DNA from: JBFHIJ01 sp041596515
GTDB taxonomy: Bacteria; Bacteroidota; Ignavibacteria; Kapaibacteriales; UBA2268
Assembly (NCBI GenBank): GCA_041596515.1
Contig: JBFHIJ010000001.1
Span: 62,001-126,000, forward strand
DNA length: 64,000 nt
Direction: 5' to 3'
A program made the position numbers and the translations under genes. The number at the start of each line of letters is the position of its first letter. The first letter of the stretch is position 1. The notes under the pieces were generated by a model. That model did no database searches. It had not been told where the DNA came from and saw only the letters and a list, made by a program, of their open reading frames with translations. Below are positions 16,528 to 24,145 of the stretch, piece after piece.

Positions 16528-17301
16528 CTATCTTAATTCCTCTGAAAGTGTAGCTAAAAAATCTCTGTCAGTAAAATCCATCTTGATAGGAGTGACAGAA
16601 ACAAAGTTGTTAAATAGGGCATAATCATCACTTTCTGTGTCAGAAGTGTTTTTTTCGTAACTGCCGCTAAACCAGTAATAGTCTCTACCAAAAGGGTCTT
16701 CTCTTTTTTCATAACTATCTTTCCAGATAGCACTACTTTGAGATGTATATTTTATACCTTTTATTTTGTCTTTTTCAACTGCAGGCACATTTACATTTAG
16801 CAAAGTACCCTTAGGTATAGATATTTTAAGCATTTTTTGTGCCAATTCTAAAGCATATTCTGCAGCCACTGTACAGTCAAATTCCACGTCGTGCGAGCCG
16901 ACCGAAATAGCCATAGATGGTATATTCTGAAGCATTCCCTCTACAGCTCCACCAACAGTACCTGAATATAGTACATTGATAGCATTATTTTGTCCATGGT
17001 TGATGCCGGAAATAACTAAATCCGGTTTCCTGACGCATAATGAATTTATACCAAGCTTAGCACAATCCGCAGGAGTCCCGGTGACAGCGTAACCGACTAT
17101 ATCGTCACTTATCATATACTTTTTAACTCTCAGAGGGTTTTGTATCGTAACAGCACTGCTGACTGCACTCATTTGGCGGTCAGGGGCTACTACTTTTACT
17201 TCTCCCAATTTGCTTAAGCTCAGTGCTAATTGCCTGATGCCGAGAGAATCTATACCATCATCGTTTGTAATTAAAATCAAAGGTTTTTTATCGAGTGACA
17301 T
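16528..17301 (-). CDS. surE: 5'/3'-nucleotidase SurE
   Basis: 257 aa. The N-terminal metal site ILITNDDGIDSLG (residues 9-21, with N13-D14-D15-G16) and the conserved VSGINHGQNNAINVLYSGTVGGAVEGM are diagnostic. SurE removes phosphate from nucleoside monophosphates, is metal-dependent and acts in the cytosol. Length is usual for the family. It directly abuts rseP (0 bp) and precedes the small HD-GYP-N-like gene by 3 bp. Confidence 0.93.
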   Translation of the reverse strand: MSLDKKPLILITNDDGIDSLGIRQLALSLSKLGEVKVVAPDRQMSAVSSAVTIQNPLRVKKYMISDDIVGYAVTGTPADCAKLGINSLCVRKPDLVISGINHGQNNAINVLYSGTVGGAVEGMLQNIPSMAISVGSHDVEFDCTVAAEYALELAQKMLKISIPKGTLLNVNVPAVEKDKIKGIKYTSQSSAIWKDSYEKREDPFGRDYYWFSGSYEKNTSDTESDDYALFNNFVSVTPIKMDFTDRDFLATLSEELR

Positions 17302-18708
17302 TTACAGTGACCTCACTACGTCATAATAAATAATTACTGCCATAAATAACAACAAAGCTATTATACCTGTTTGCTGTATAGCCATTTTAACTTTTATCGG
17401 TACTTCCCGTCTGATAATCGCTTCTATAATAATAAATACCAAATGACCACCATCCAAAGCAGGGAAAGGAAGTATATTGATTACCGCTAAAGTAGTAGAA
17501 AGCATTGACATAAATAACAAAAAGCTTACTATGCCTTGCTCAGCTTGCTTGCCGGCTTGTTTTGCTATCATAATAGGACCACCTACTGACTGTTTTAGCG
17601 AAATATTACCTTCGAAGATTTGTCCTATCGAAGAGAAAAACAGGTCGATATAGTCAACCGTTTTAGTATAGCCATATCCGACAGATTCAAACAAGCCATA
17701 ATTACGAATACTAAACTTCCCGGTATAAGCTATTCCTATAGAAATACCAATTTTACCATTTTCGTTTGGAGTAACATTTATTGTTTCTATCATGTCACTT
17801 CTTTTAACAACTATATCAACCGGAGTACTTTTATAATTTTGTAATTCGTCCAAAAATTGATTTGTATTAAATATCTCATTACCTGCCAAAGTCATCACAG
17901 TATCGTTAGATTTAAAACCTGCTTTTTGTGCAGCACCATCTGAACTTGGCTCGCCAAAAACTACTCGCATACCGTATGGCGCGATACCCAATTTCTTCTC
18001 GCTTGCCATTTCCTGCAAAATGGCAGCACCGTCTGCAGTGAGGAAAGTTGTCTGACCATCGCGAACTAATTTTATATTTTTCTCTTTGCCTAAATCATCT
18101 GTTGTCAGACCTAAGACTAAATCTTGCCAAGTAGAAATCGATTTAGAGTTGATTTCTAAAATTTGATCGCCTGTATGCAGTCCGGCTTTTTCTGCGATAG
18201 ATTGTTCTGCAACATGACCTATTCTATTTGTTTTATATTCTGCTTCACCATTGAAAAAGGCGATACCACCTACTAAAAGTACAGAAAGTAGGAAGTTCAT
18301 AATAACGCCTGCCGAAATCACAATTGATTTTTGGAATACATTTTTAGATCTAAATTCGTATTCTTTAGGTTCCATGCCTGCATAATTTGTATCAAACGAT
18401 TCGTCTACCATGCCTGCAATCTTAACATAACCGCCGATAGGGAACAGTGCAAGTCTATAATCAGTGTGACCATCTAAATCTATAGCATCAGGATCATCTA
18501 CAAATTCGGTATCAGTTTTGATTTTTATATTGCCGAAAGAAAAACCTGAAATTTTATTCCAACCAAAAAGTCTTTGTCCCATCCCTACAGAAAAGACATC
18601 AGCACGCATTCCACTTAGACGTGCAGCAATAAAGTGACCAAATTCGTGTACCACTACGAGTACACCAAGCACTATTACAAAATAAAAGAGTGTGGATAAA
18701 AAAGCCAT
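17302..18708 (-). CDS. rseP: Site-2 protease RseP (RIP metalloprotease)
   Basis: 468 aa, longer than the roughly 360-450 aa usual for the family. The zinc motif H21-E-F-G-H25 lies in the first membrane segment, the second metal ligand in LPFPALDGGH near residue 417, and two PDZ domains between about 160 and 310. It cuts transmembrane segments, typically anti-sigma factors, inside the membrane. An insertion at about 60-115 includes an acidic stretch (DPDAIDLDGHTDYR), as in other Bacteroidota homologues. An ECF sigma/anti-sigma pair at 27.4 kb is one conceivable client. Confidence 0.9.
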   Translation of the reverse strand: MAFLSTLFYFVIVLGVLVVVHEFGHFIAARLSGMRADVFSVGMGQRLFGWNKISGFSFGNIKIKTDTEFVDDPDAIDLDGHTDYRLALFPIGGYVKIAGMVDESFDTNYAGMEPKEYEFRSKNVFQKSIVISAGVIMNFLLSVLLVGGIAFFNGEAEYKTNRIGHVAEQSIAEKAGLHTGDQILEINSKSISTWQDLVLGLTTDDLGKEKNIKLVRDGQTTFLTADGAAILQEMASEKKLGIAPYGMRVVFGEPSSDGAAQKAGFKSNDTVMTLAGNEIFNTNQFLDELQNYKSTPVDIVVKRSDMIETINVTPNENGKIGISIGIAYTGKFSIRNYGLFESVGYGYTKTVDYIDLFFSSIGQIFEGNISLKQSVGGPIMIAKQAGKQAEQGIVSFLLFMSMLSTTLAVINILPFPALDGGHLVFIIIEAIIRREVPIKVKMAIQQTGIIALLLFMAVIIYYDVVRSL

Positions 18709-18726
18709 GTCAGTAATCCATTTATT

Positions 18727-19872
18727 TTAAACTAATTTTTTTACAAATTCTCGAGTTTTGGTGTCCGTTTCAACGACCAAACCAATTTCTCCGTTTAGAC
18801 GGCTGTCAATTTTATTCAATGCCTCATCAATTAAGTGAGGTATTTTATCGAAAGATATTTTACCTGTAAGGAAAGCATCTACTGCTATTTCATTCGCTGC
18901 ATTTACAATAGTAGGAGCATGTCCGCCTGCTTTGATAGACTCGAAAGCTATCTCTAAACATCTGAATTTATAATAATCAGGTTTCGAGAAGTTAAGAGTT
19001 GCTATTTTGCTCAAATCTAATCTTGGGAAATCCGAATGCAATCTTTCAGGATAAAAGAGTGCGTGAGAAATAGGAATGCGCATATCTGGCAAGCCTAACT
19101 GTGCCTTGAGCGAACCGTCTTTGAACTGCACTAAGGAGTGTACTATACTTTCCGGATGAACCAGCACATCTATCTGTTCAAGAGTTATATCAAATAGCCA
19201 AAAAGCTTCGATAACCTCAAAGCCTTTGTTCATCATAGTTGCAGAGTCGATAGTAATTTTACTGCCCATTGCCCAGTTTGGATGATTTAAAGCATCCGCT
19301 ATACTTAGTTCGGCAAACTTTGACTTAGGTGTATTTCTAAATGGGCCACCTGAAGCCGTTAGTATTATTTTTTCAATATGATCACTATTCTCGCCCACTA
19401 AGCATTGAAGAATAGCATTGTGCTCACTATCCACTGCCATTAGCTTAGCGCCAAATTCTTTCGCATTTTTAGTGATAATGGAGCCTGCACTAACTAAGGT
19501 TTCTTTATTAGCCAGAGCTATAGTCTTGCCTCTTTTAGCGGCTTCCAAGGTTGGTAAGACACCTGCAAACCCTACAAGAGAAGAAAGCATTACATCATAG
19601 TCGTCTTCGCGGGCTACCTTTGTTAACGCCTCAGCCCCGACAAGTATTTCGCCACTAAAATCAGAAATAGTTCTGAATTTGTTAGCGGCATCTATATCAG
19701 TAATAATAACCCCTTTGGGGTTAAATTCTTCGCATTGCAGTTTTAGTATATCTATATTTCGATTTATGCTTAGGTAATTAATCTCAAACTTATCACCGGA
19801 TTGGCGAATAACATCTAAAGTTTGAGTTCCTATAGATCCTGAAGCACCCAGGATTGTTATTTTAGTACGCAT
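18727..19872 (-). CDS. dxr: 1-deoxy-D-xylulose 5-phosphate reductoisomerase
   Basis: 381 aa from the ATG at 19872, two bases after the rng stop codon; a TTG six bases upstream is possible but less likely. It makes 2-C-methyl-D-erythritol 4-phosphate with NADPH, the second step of the MEP isoprenoid pathway. Visible are the NADPH loop ILGASGSIGTQTLDV, the metal-binding region MAVDSEHNAILQCL, and the loop ASGGPFRN. It sits between rng and rseP, a pairing with rseP that is frequent in bacteria. Confidence 0.94.
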   Translation of the reverse strand: MRTKITILGASGSIGTQTLDVIRQSGDKFEINYLSINRNIDILKLQCEEFNPKGVIITDIDAANKFRTISDFSGEILVGAEALTKVAREDDYDVMLSSLVGFAGVLPTLEAAKRGKTIALANKETLVSAGSIITKNAKEFGAKLMAVDSEHNAILQCLVGENSDHIEKIILTASGGPFRNTPKSKFAELSIADALNHPNWAMGSKITIDSATMMNKGFEVIEAFWLFDITLEQIDVLVHPESIVHSLVQFKDGSLKAQLGLPDMRIPISHALFYPERLHSDFPRLDLSKIATLNFSKPDYYKFRCLEIAFESIKAGGHAPTIVNAANEIAVDAFLTGKISFDKIPHLIDEALNKIDSRLNGEIGLVVETDTKTREFVKKLV

Positions 19873-19874
19873 AC

Positions 19875-21500
19875 TCAATAAAAATCATTAGTAATATCTT
19901 TTTGTTGTCTTTCAGAAAAGAATCTAAACTTATCTATAGCCATTTGGTCGCTTTGTGTTATTTTAATCTTTACGAAATACTTAATCATAAGTTTGTTCAA
20001 TGGCGAAATAGTTCCTTCGGTCAGATATTGAGCAATATTAGGATTTACAGTCAGCTGAATCCTAAACTCACGGGAGGATTTTCTAAAGTTTCTAAGCCAT
20101 CTTTCGATGCTGTTAATAAGAACTGCTTTAGAAGTAACGCGTCCTGTGCCACTGCAAGTTGGGCAAGCTTCAGAAATTTTTTCTGTAATATTTTGATTTA
20201 TCCTTTGGCGTGTTATCTGTAGCAGACCCAGCTGTGTCAAAGGATAAACTACAGTTTTAGCTCTATCTTTAGCAAGCTCTCTTTTCATTTCTACGTAAAG
20301 TTTTCGACGGTTTTGTTCCTGAGCCATATCGATAAAATCTATTATAATCATCCCAGCCATGTCACGCAAACGAATCTGGCGAGCCATCTCTCTGGCAGCT
20401 TCCATATTTGTACGTACTGCATTTCTTTCCTGATCCGATTCTGCAGCACGTCCGGAGTTAACATCCACTACAAACATCGCTTCAGTTTGCTCTATTGCAA
20501 TGTCACCACCATTAGGAAGGTTTACTTTTCTTCGATAAGTTTTAGCAAGTTCTTTTTCAATACCATAAGCATCAAAAATAGGCCTTGCACCGGAGTATAT
20601 TTCTAATTTATGAAGAGATTTAGGTGAAGACCAATTAAGATAATTATATATCTCTTTGTATAATTTTTTAGAATCTACAACTACTCTTTGTACCTGAGGA
20701 GTGAGCAAATCACGAATCACACTGGCAGCAAGTTTCATATCTTTATACAAAAGTCCGGTTTTTTTGGTTTTTTGAACTTTTTGCTCTATTTCCTGCCATT
20801 TTAAAAGCAAGTCTTCCCAATCTTTTACAAGTTCGACTTCTGATTTGCCTTTAGCAGCAGTTCTTATAATACAGCCAAATCCCTTAGGCAATACTCTTCT
20901 TGCAAGCTGTCTAAGACGTCGCCTTTCCTGATAGGAATGAATTTTTTTAGAAACACCAAGTATATTGTCGAATGGAAGTAAAACCACATATCTGCCGGGC
21001 AATGCTATTTTGGTAGTTACTTTAACGCCTTTATGACCATAAGCCTCTCTAACTACCTGCACAATAACTTCTTGCTTGGGTTCTAAGTTAATCTGAACCT
21101 CGCCGGAGCGCTTAGTGCTAAATGTAGCTTTATTGGTAGCTCTAGTGCCTGAAGAAAAGTTGGTTTTTCTGAGCGCTACGTCAGAGTTATTGTCTAAAGT
21201 AGCCGGATAATTCCCATTATTGTCATTTTCATCGTCGTCGTCATCCTCTTCTATCATCATCGTCTTTTCAAGAGAATCATCAACATCAGAGAAATGGAGG
21301 AAGCCATCTTGTCTAAGTCCAATATCAATAAATGCAGCATTTATGCCTTGCATTACTTTATTTACTTTGCCAAGGTATACGTTACCGATATATCTTTCTT
21401 TTTCCGGGAATTCAATAAAAAATTCAGCGAGCTGTCCGTCTTCTGTAATCGCAACTCTAACTTCGTTTATTGTACTATTTATTATTATCTCTTTTCTCAT
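19875..21500 (-). CDS. rng: Ribonuclease E/G family endoribonuclease
   Basis: 541 aa. An S1-type RNA-binding domain near residues 35-175 is interrupted by a low-complexity acidic insert (EEDDDDDENDNNG near 83-95) and a serine/threonine/lysine-rich stretch. The catalytic part has EAMFVVDVNSGRA and MIIIDFIDMAQEQNR, which supply the two metal-binding aspartates, and the zinc-link CPTCSGTGRV with two cysteines that join subunits. The short C-terminus without an RNase E scaffold makes RNase G the better name. It begins the 9-kb minus-strand operon. Confidence 0.88.
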   Translation of the reverse strand: MRKEIIINSTINEVRVAITEDGQLAEFFIEFPEKERYIGNVYLGKVNKVMQGINAAFIDIGLRQDGFLHFSDVDDSLEKTMMIEEDDDDDENDNNGNYPATLDNNSDVALRKTNFSSGTRATNKATFSTKRSGEVQINLEPKQEVIVQVVREAYGHKGVKVTTKIALPGRYVVLLPFDNILGVSKKIHSYQERRRLRQLARRVLPKGFGCIIRTAAKGKSEVELVKDWEDLLLKWQEIEQKVQKTKKTGLLYKDMKLAASVIRDLLTPQVQRVVVDSKKLYKEIYNYLNWSSPKSLHKLEIYSGARPIFDAYGIEKELAKTYRRKVNLPNGGDIAIEQTEAMFVVDVNSGRAAESDQERNAVRTNMEAAREMARQIRLRDMAGMIIIDFIDMAQEQNRRKLYVEMKRELAKDRAKTVVYPLTQLGLLQITRQRINQNITEKISEACPTCSGTGRVTSKAVLINSIERWLRNFRKSSREFRIQLTVNPNIAQYLTEGTISPLNKLMIKYFVKIKITQSDQMAIDKFRFFSERQQKDITNDFY

Positions 21501-21592
21501 ACCGACACTATATATATGCCTTAATTTATAATCTCAAAGATACCAAATTAAACTGATAATAAATAGTAAAAGGGAGGGTGTATATAAAAAAA

Positions 21593-21687
21593 GGCCAAGC
21601 TTACTTTGCACCTCAAGACGAAACTTACCGTTGCTTCCTTCCGGACCTGGCGGGGTTGGGCTTGTCTTAACCGCAAAGGGCTTGACC
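21593..21687 (-). ncRNA. ffs: Signal recognition particle RNA (small bacterial type), copy 1
   Basis: A 95-nt RNA. The minus strand contains the invariant SRP Alu-less hairpin core GCCAGGTCCGGAAGGAAGCA with following ACGGTAAG. The ends pair: 5' GGTCAAGC with 3' GCTTGGCC (one U-G pair). A T-run follows the 3' end. The RNA is the scaffold for Ffh in membrane protein targeting. It differs from copy 2 at only two positions. Confidence 0.93.
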
Positions 21688-21701
21688 AAAAATTTAGAAT
21701 A

Positions 21702-21732
21702 CAAATATAGGGACTAATTGCAACTAATGCAA
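21702..21732 (-). promoter_or_regulatory. Promoter of ffs copy 1 (TTG-N20-TATATTTG)
   Basis: On the minus strand, TTG at 21732-21730 and TATATTTG at 21709-21702 with 20 bp between. The likely start is a few bases before the RNA 5' end defined by pairing. The same two boxes and spacing occur before copy 2. Confidence 0.65.
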
Positions 21733-22072
21733 GTAATTTTTCGATTTTATCAAAAAAACGACAGAAATATTACTGTGCTAATATTCTATCTGAGTGATAA
21801 CTTTAGAGTTAGGTTTCTTTCAAAAATGCAGTAAAACTACTAATTTATTTGGATAAATCCCTAAAAGTTGAGACAAAAGGGGATAATAATCTCTAAAAGT
21901 CGTAGCTTTTTATGTATTAGTTTATCTGATGATTTGTATTTTTTAGTTACTATATACAGAAGCGTAGAATCGCTACTTAGTTTATTTAATTGCAGGATAA
22001 TTATATGTTTGCTATTACACACGGATATATTTTAGATGAGCAGCTAAGATAGGTTATATAACGATGAATCTT
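21733..22072. other. Spacer between the two SRP RNA genes
   Basis: About 340 bp, AT-rich, with no convincing ORF or RNA. It contains a short direct repeat (CTAAAAGT near 21861 and 21893) and a lone TATGTTTG at 22004-22011 without a matching TTG. Nothing can be assigned. Confidence 0.4.
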
Positions 22073-22089
22073 CAGAAAATATAAAAAAA

Positions 22090-22184
22090 GGTCAAGCTTA
22101 CTTTGCACCTCAAGACGAAACTTACCGTTGCTTCCTTCCGGACCTGGCGGGATTGGGCTTGTCTTAACCGCAAAGGGCTTGACC
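22090..22184 (-). ncRNA. ffs: Signal recognition particle RNA (small bacterial type), copy 2
   Basis: A second 95-nt SRP RNA with the same invariant core. Ends pair perfectly: GGTCAAGC with GCTTGACC, so the U-G pair of copy 1 is U-A here. The only other change lies in the stem just before the conserved loop (CCC in copy 1 preceded by A-A-C, versus A-A-T here). A T-run follows the 3' end and the promoter is present, so both copies look functional. Confidence 0.93.
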
Positions 22185-22198
22185 AAAAACTTATAGTA

Positions 22199-22229
22199 CA
22201 AATATACTGCTTTTAGACACACGATGCAA
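22199..22229 (-). promoter_or_regulatory. Promoter of ffs copy 2 (TTG-N20-TATATTTG)
   Basis: Minus strand TTG at 22229-22227 and TATATTTG at 22206-22199, spacer 20 bp, identical in layout to the promoter of copy 1 although the spacer sequences differ. Confidence 0.65.
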
Positions 22230-22264
22230 ACAAAAATAACACATAAAAAAAATTATTTTTTTTC

Positions 22265-22295
22265 TTGCATATAATCAAAATATCCCGTAAGTTTG
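22265..22295 (+). promoter_or_regulatory. Promoter of tRNA-Arg (TTG-N20-TAAGTTTG)
   Basis: TTG at 22265-22267 and TAAGTTTG at 22288-22295 with 20 bp between; the tRNA begins 16 bp further on. It fits the Bacteroidota -33/-7 consensus. Confidence 0.65.
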
Positions 22296-22311
22296 TATCA
22301 CATTAAATGAC

Positions 22312-22385
22312 GCGCCAGTAGCTCAGCTGGATAGAGCAACAGCCTTCTAAGCTGTAGGCCAAAGGTTCGAATCCTTTCTGGCGTA
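22312..22385 (+). tRNA. tRNA-Arg (anticodon TCT)
   Basis: 74 nt. Acceptor stem GCGCCAG with CTGGCGT (G1-U72 wobble), D arm GCTC/GAGC, anticodon stem ACAGC/GCTGT with loop CTTCTAA giving anticodon TCT, five-base variable loop, and T arm AAAGG-TTCGAAT-CCTTT. The discriminator base is A; CCA is not encoded. It reads AGA/AGG arginine codons, which are common in this AT-rich genome. Confidence 0.95.
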
Positions 22386-22420
22386 CTAATGTACGGAAAT
22401 CTTAGGTTTCCAACAAATTT

Positions 22421-22459
22421 AAAAGCTATCACGAATAATCTTCATGGTAGCTTTTTTTT
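22421..22459 (+). terminator. Terminator after tRNA-Arg
   Basis: Stem AAAGCTATCA with TGGTAGCTTT (one wobble pair), 11-nt loop region, followed by a long T-run. Confidence 0.8.
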
Positions 22460-22753
22460 ATACTTTTTTTTCAAGTTCGTTGGCACTTCGTTGCAAATAC
22501 TTACTATTAATGTAAATATCACATATTTAGCAACCGTATAGAACTCCAATACATTCTTGTTTATGTATATTATGCTTTCCTAAATTGCATAAATACTTTC
22601 TGTAGTAAAAAGTTGAAAGAAACACCTTCACTCCACATATTACAACTCTATGCTCTTAATTCTAAATATTGCCGGCTTTAAAGCAAATATTTCTTAAATT
22701 GATATATCATATTTACTCATAAATGCTTATAACAATTAGATAGGAGATAAGAG
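22460..22753. other. Intergenic region before the MFS transporter gene
   Basis: About 290 bp with no ORF. A sequence close to a sigma-54 promoter (TGGCAC-N4-TTGC at 22481-22494) has a spacer one base too short. A ribosome binding site AGGAG at 22742-22746 serves the TTG start at 22754. Confidence 0.4.
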
Positions 22754-24067
22754 TTGGAGAACAAGTTAAAGACTTATTTTGGTTATTCCGGTACATTTTG
22801 GAATGCAAACTTTGTGGAGCTTCTTGAAAGATCCGCTTTTTACGCAATGTTTATTTCTATAACACTGTTTCTCACAGATGTTGTTGGATTTACTGATGTG
22901 GAAACAGGATTTATTGTGGGTATATTCTCTTCCGGATTATATCTACTACCGATGTTTACGGGTACTTATTCAGATAAAATTGGTTTTAGAAAAGCTATTA
23001 TCATAGCTTTTGCTTTGCTTACAGTCGGATACTTTACGCTGGCTTTTGTACCTACTAAGATTACAGTTTTACTTTCGCTTACTATCCTGATGTTTGGTGG
23101 CTCTTTTATTAAATCCATAATTGCAGGAACTGTTGCCAAGTCTTCAACTTCTGAGAATAGAGCCAAGGCATTTTCAATATTTTATATGCTTGTCAATATC
23201 GGCTCATTTTTAGGTAAAACTTTTGCTTATCCTATTCGATTAGAGTTCGGAGTTCAATGGGTGAATATTTATGCGGGTGGTCTTACCTTCCTGGCACTTA
23301 TTATGGTGCTGATGTTTTATAGAAATATAGATGCTAATGCAGCTAATAAATCTATACAGGAAATACTGAGAGGATTAAAATTAGTCCTAACTCAGAAGAG
23401 ATTGATTATTCTCATCTTTATTATATCAGGCTTTTGGATGATTCAGCAACAGCTTTATGCTTCAATGCCAAAATACGTGATTAGACTCATCGGGGAAGAT
23501 GCAAGCCCTGAATGGATAGCGAATGTTAATCCATTTGTAGTAGTTATAATGGTATATATTGTTACAGATATGATGAAAAAATTCAAAGCAATCACAGCTA
23601 TGAGTATTGGTATGTTGCTGATGCCTTTGTCTGCATTTACTATGGCTACCGGCCACATTTTAGCCGAAGTTACCGGAAATTCTATAAGTATTTTAGGTTT
23701 TGCGATGCACCCTATAACTGTTATGATGATAATTGGTATAGTGTTCCAAGGTTTAGCTGAAAGTTTTATATCTCCACGCTATTTAGAATATTTTTCACTG
23801 CAGGCACCTAAAGGTGAAGAAGGTTTGTATATGGGCTTTAGCCATCTTGATTCATTTATATCCAATCTTTTAGGCTTCATTTTATCAGGCGTTTTGTTAG
23901 ATATGTTCTGCCCAGATCCTAAGCTTCCGGAAAATATAGGAGTGCCACATGACGTACTTTATGCTCATGCCCACTATATATGGTATGTATTTGCAGGAAT
24001 TGGACTTTTGTCAGCGGTCTCTCTTCTTATATATGGTAGAGTCTATAGAAATGAAGACGCAAAATAA
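22754..24067 (+). CDS. MFS transporter, POT/peptide-transporter-like
   Basis: 437 aa with about 12 membrane segments. The start is TTG, supported by AGGAG 7 bp upstream and by the lack of an ATG before residue 32. The opening YFGYSGTFWNANFVELLERSAFYAMF resembles the POT/PTR signature FW..N..EL.ERF.YYG, and the MFS loop TGTYSDKIGFRKAI follows segment 2. It would import a small solute, perhaps peptides, with protons; substrate unproven. It is a single gene with no clear operon partner. Confidence 0.75.
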   Translation: MENKLKTYFGYSGTFWNANFVELLERSAFYAMFISITLFLTDVVGFTDVETGFIVGIFSSGLYLLPMFTGTYSDKIGFRKAIIIAFALLTVGYFTLAFVPTKITVLLSLTILMFGGSFIKSIIAGTVAKSSTSENRAKAFSIFYMLVNIGSFLGKTFAYPIRLEFGVQWVNIYAGGLTFLALIMVLMFYRNIDANAANKSIQEILRGLKLVLTQKRLIILIFIISGFWMIQQQLYASMPKYVIRLIGEDASPEWIANVNPFVVVIMVYIVTDMMKKFKAITAMSIGMLLMPLSAFTMATGHILAEVTGNSISILGFAMHPITVMMIIGIVFQGLAESFISPRYLEYFSLQAPKGEEGLYMGFSHLDSFISNLLGFILSGVLLDMFCPDPKLPENIGVPHDVLYAHAHYIWYVFAGIGLLSAVSLLIYGRVYRNEDAK

Positions 24068-24145
24068 TTAACATGATATTTTTGAACTTGACAGCTAAAC
24101 TTTTGTAGTATTAGTTGTTAGTCCATTTAATTAAAAGAGTTAGAT

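Noticed and set aside
22001..22222. Minus-strand ORF over the second SRP RNA
   Set aside because: It overlaps the RNA gene completely and its sequence is explained by that RNA.
22481..22494. Sigma-54-like promoter TGGCAC-N4-TTGC
   Set aside because: The spacing is one base short of the strict TGGCAC-N5-TTGC, and it lies about 260 bp from the next start codon.
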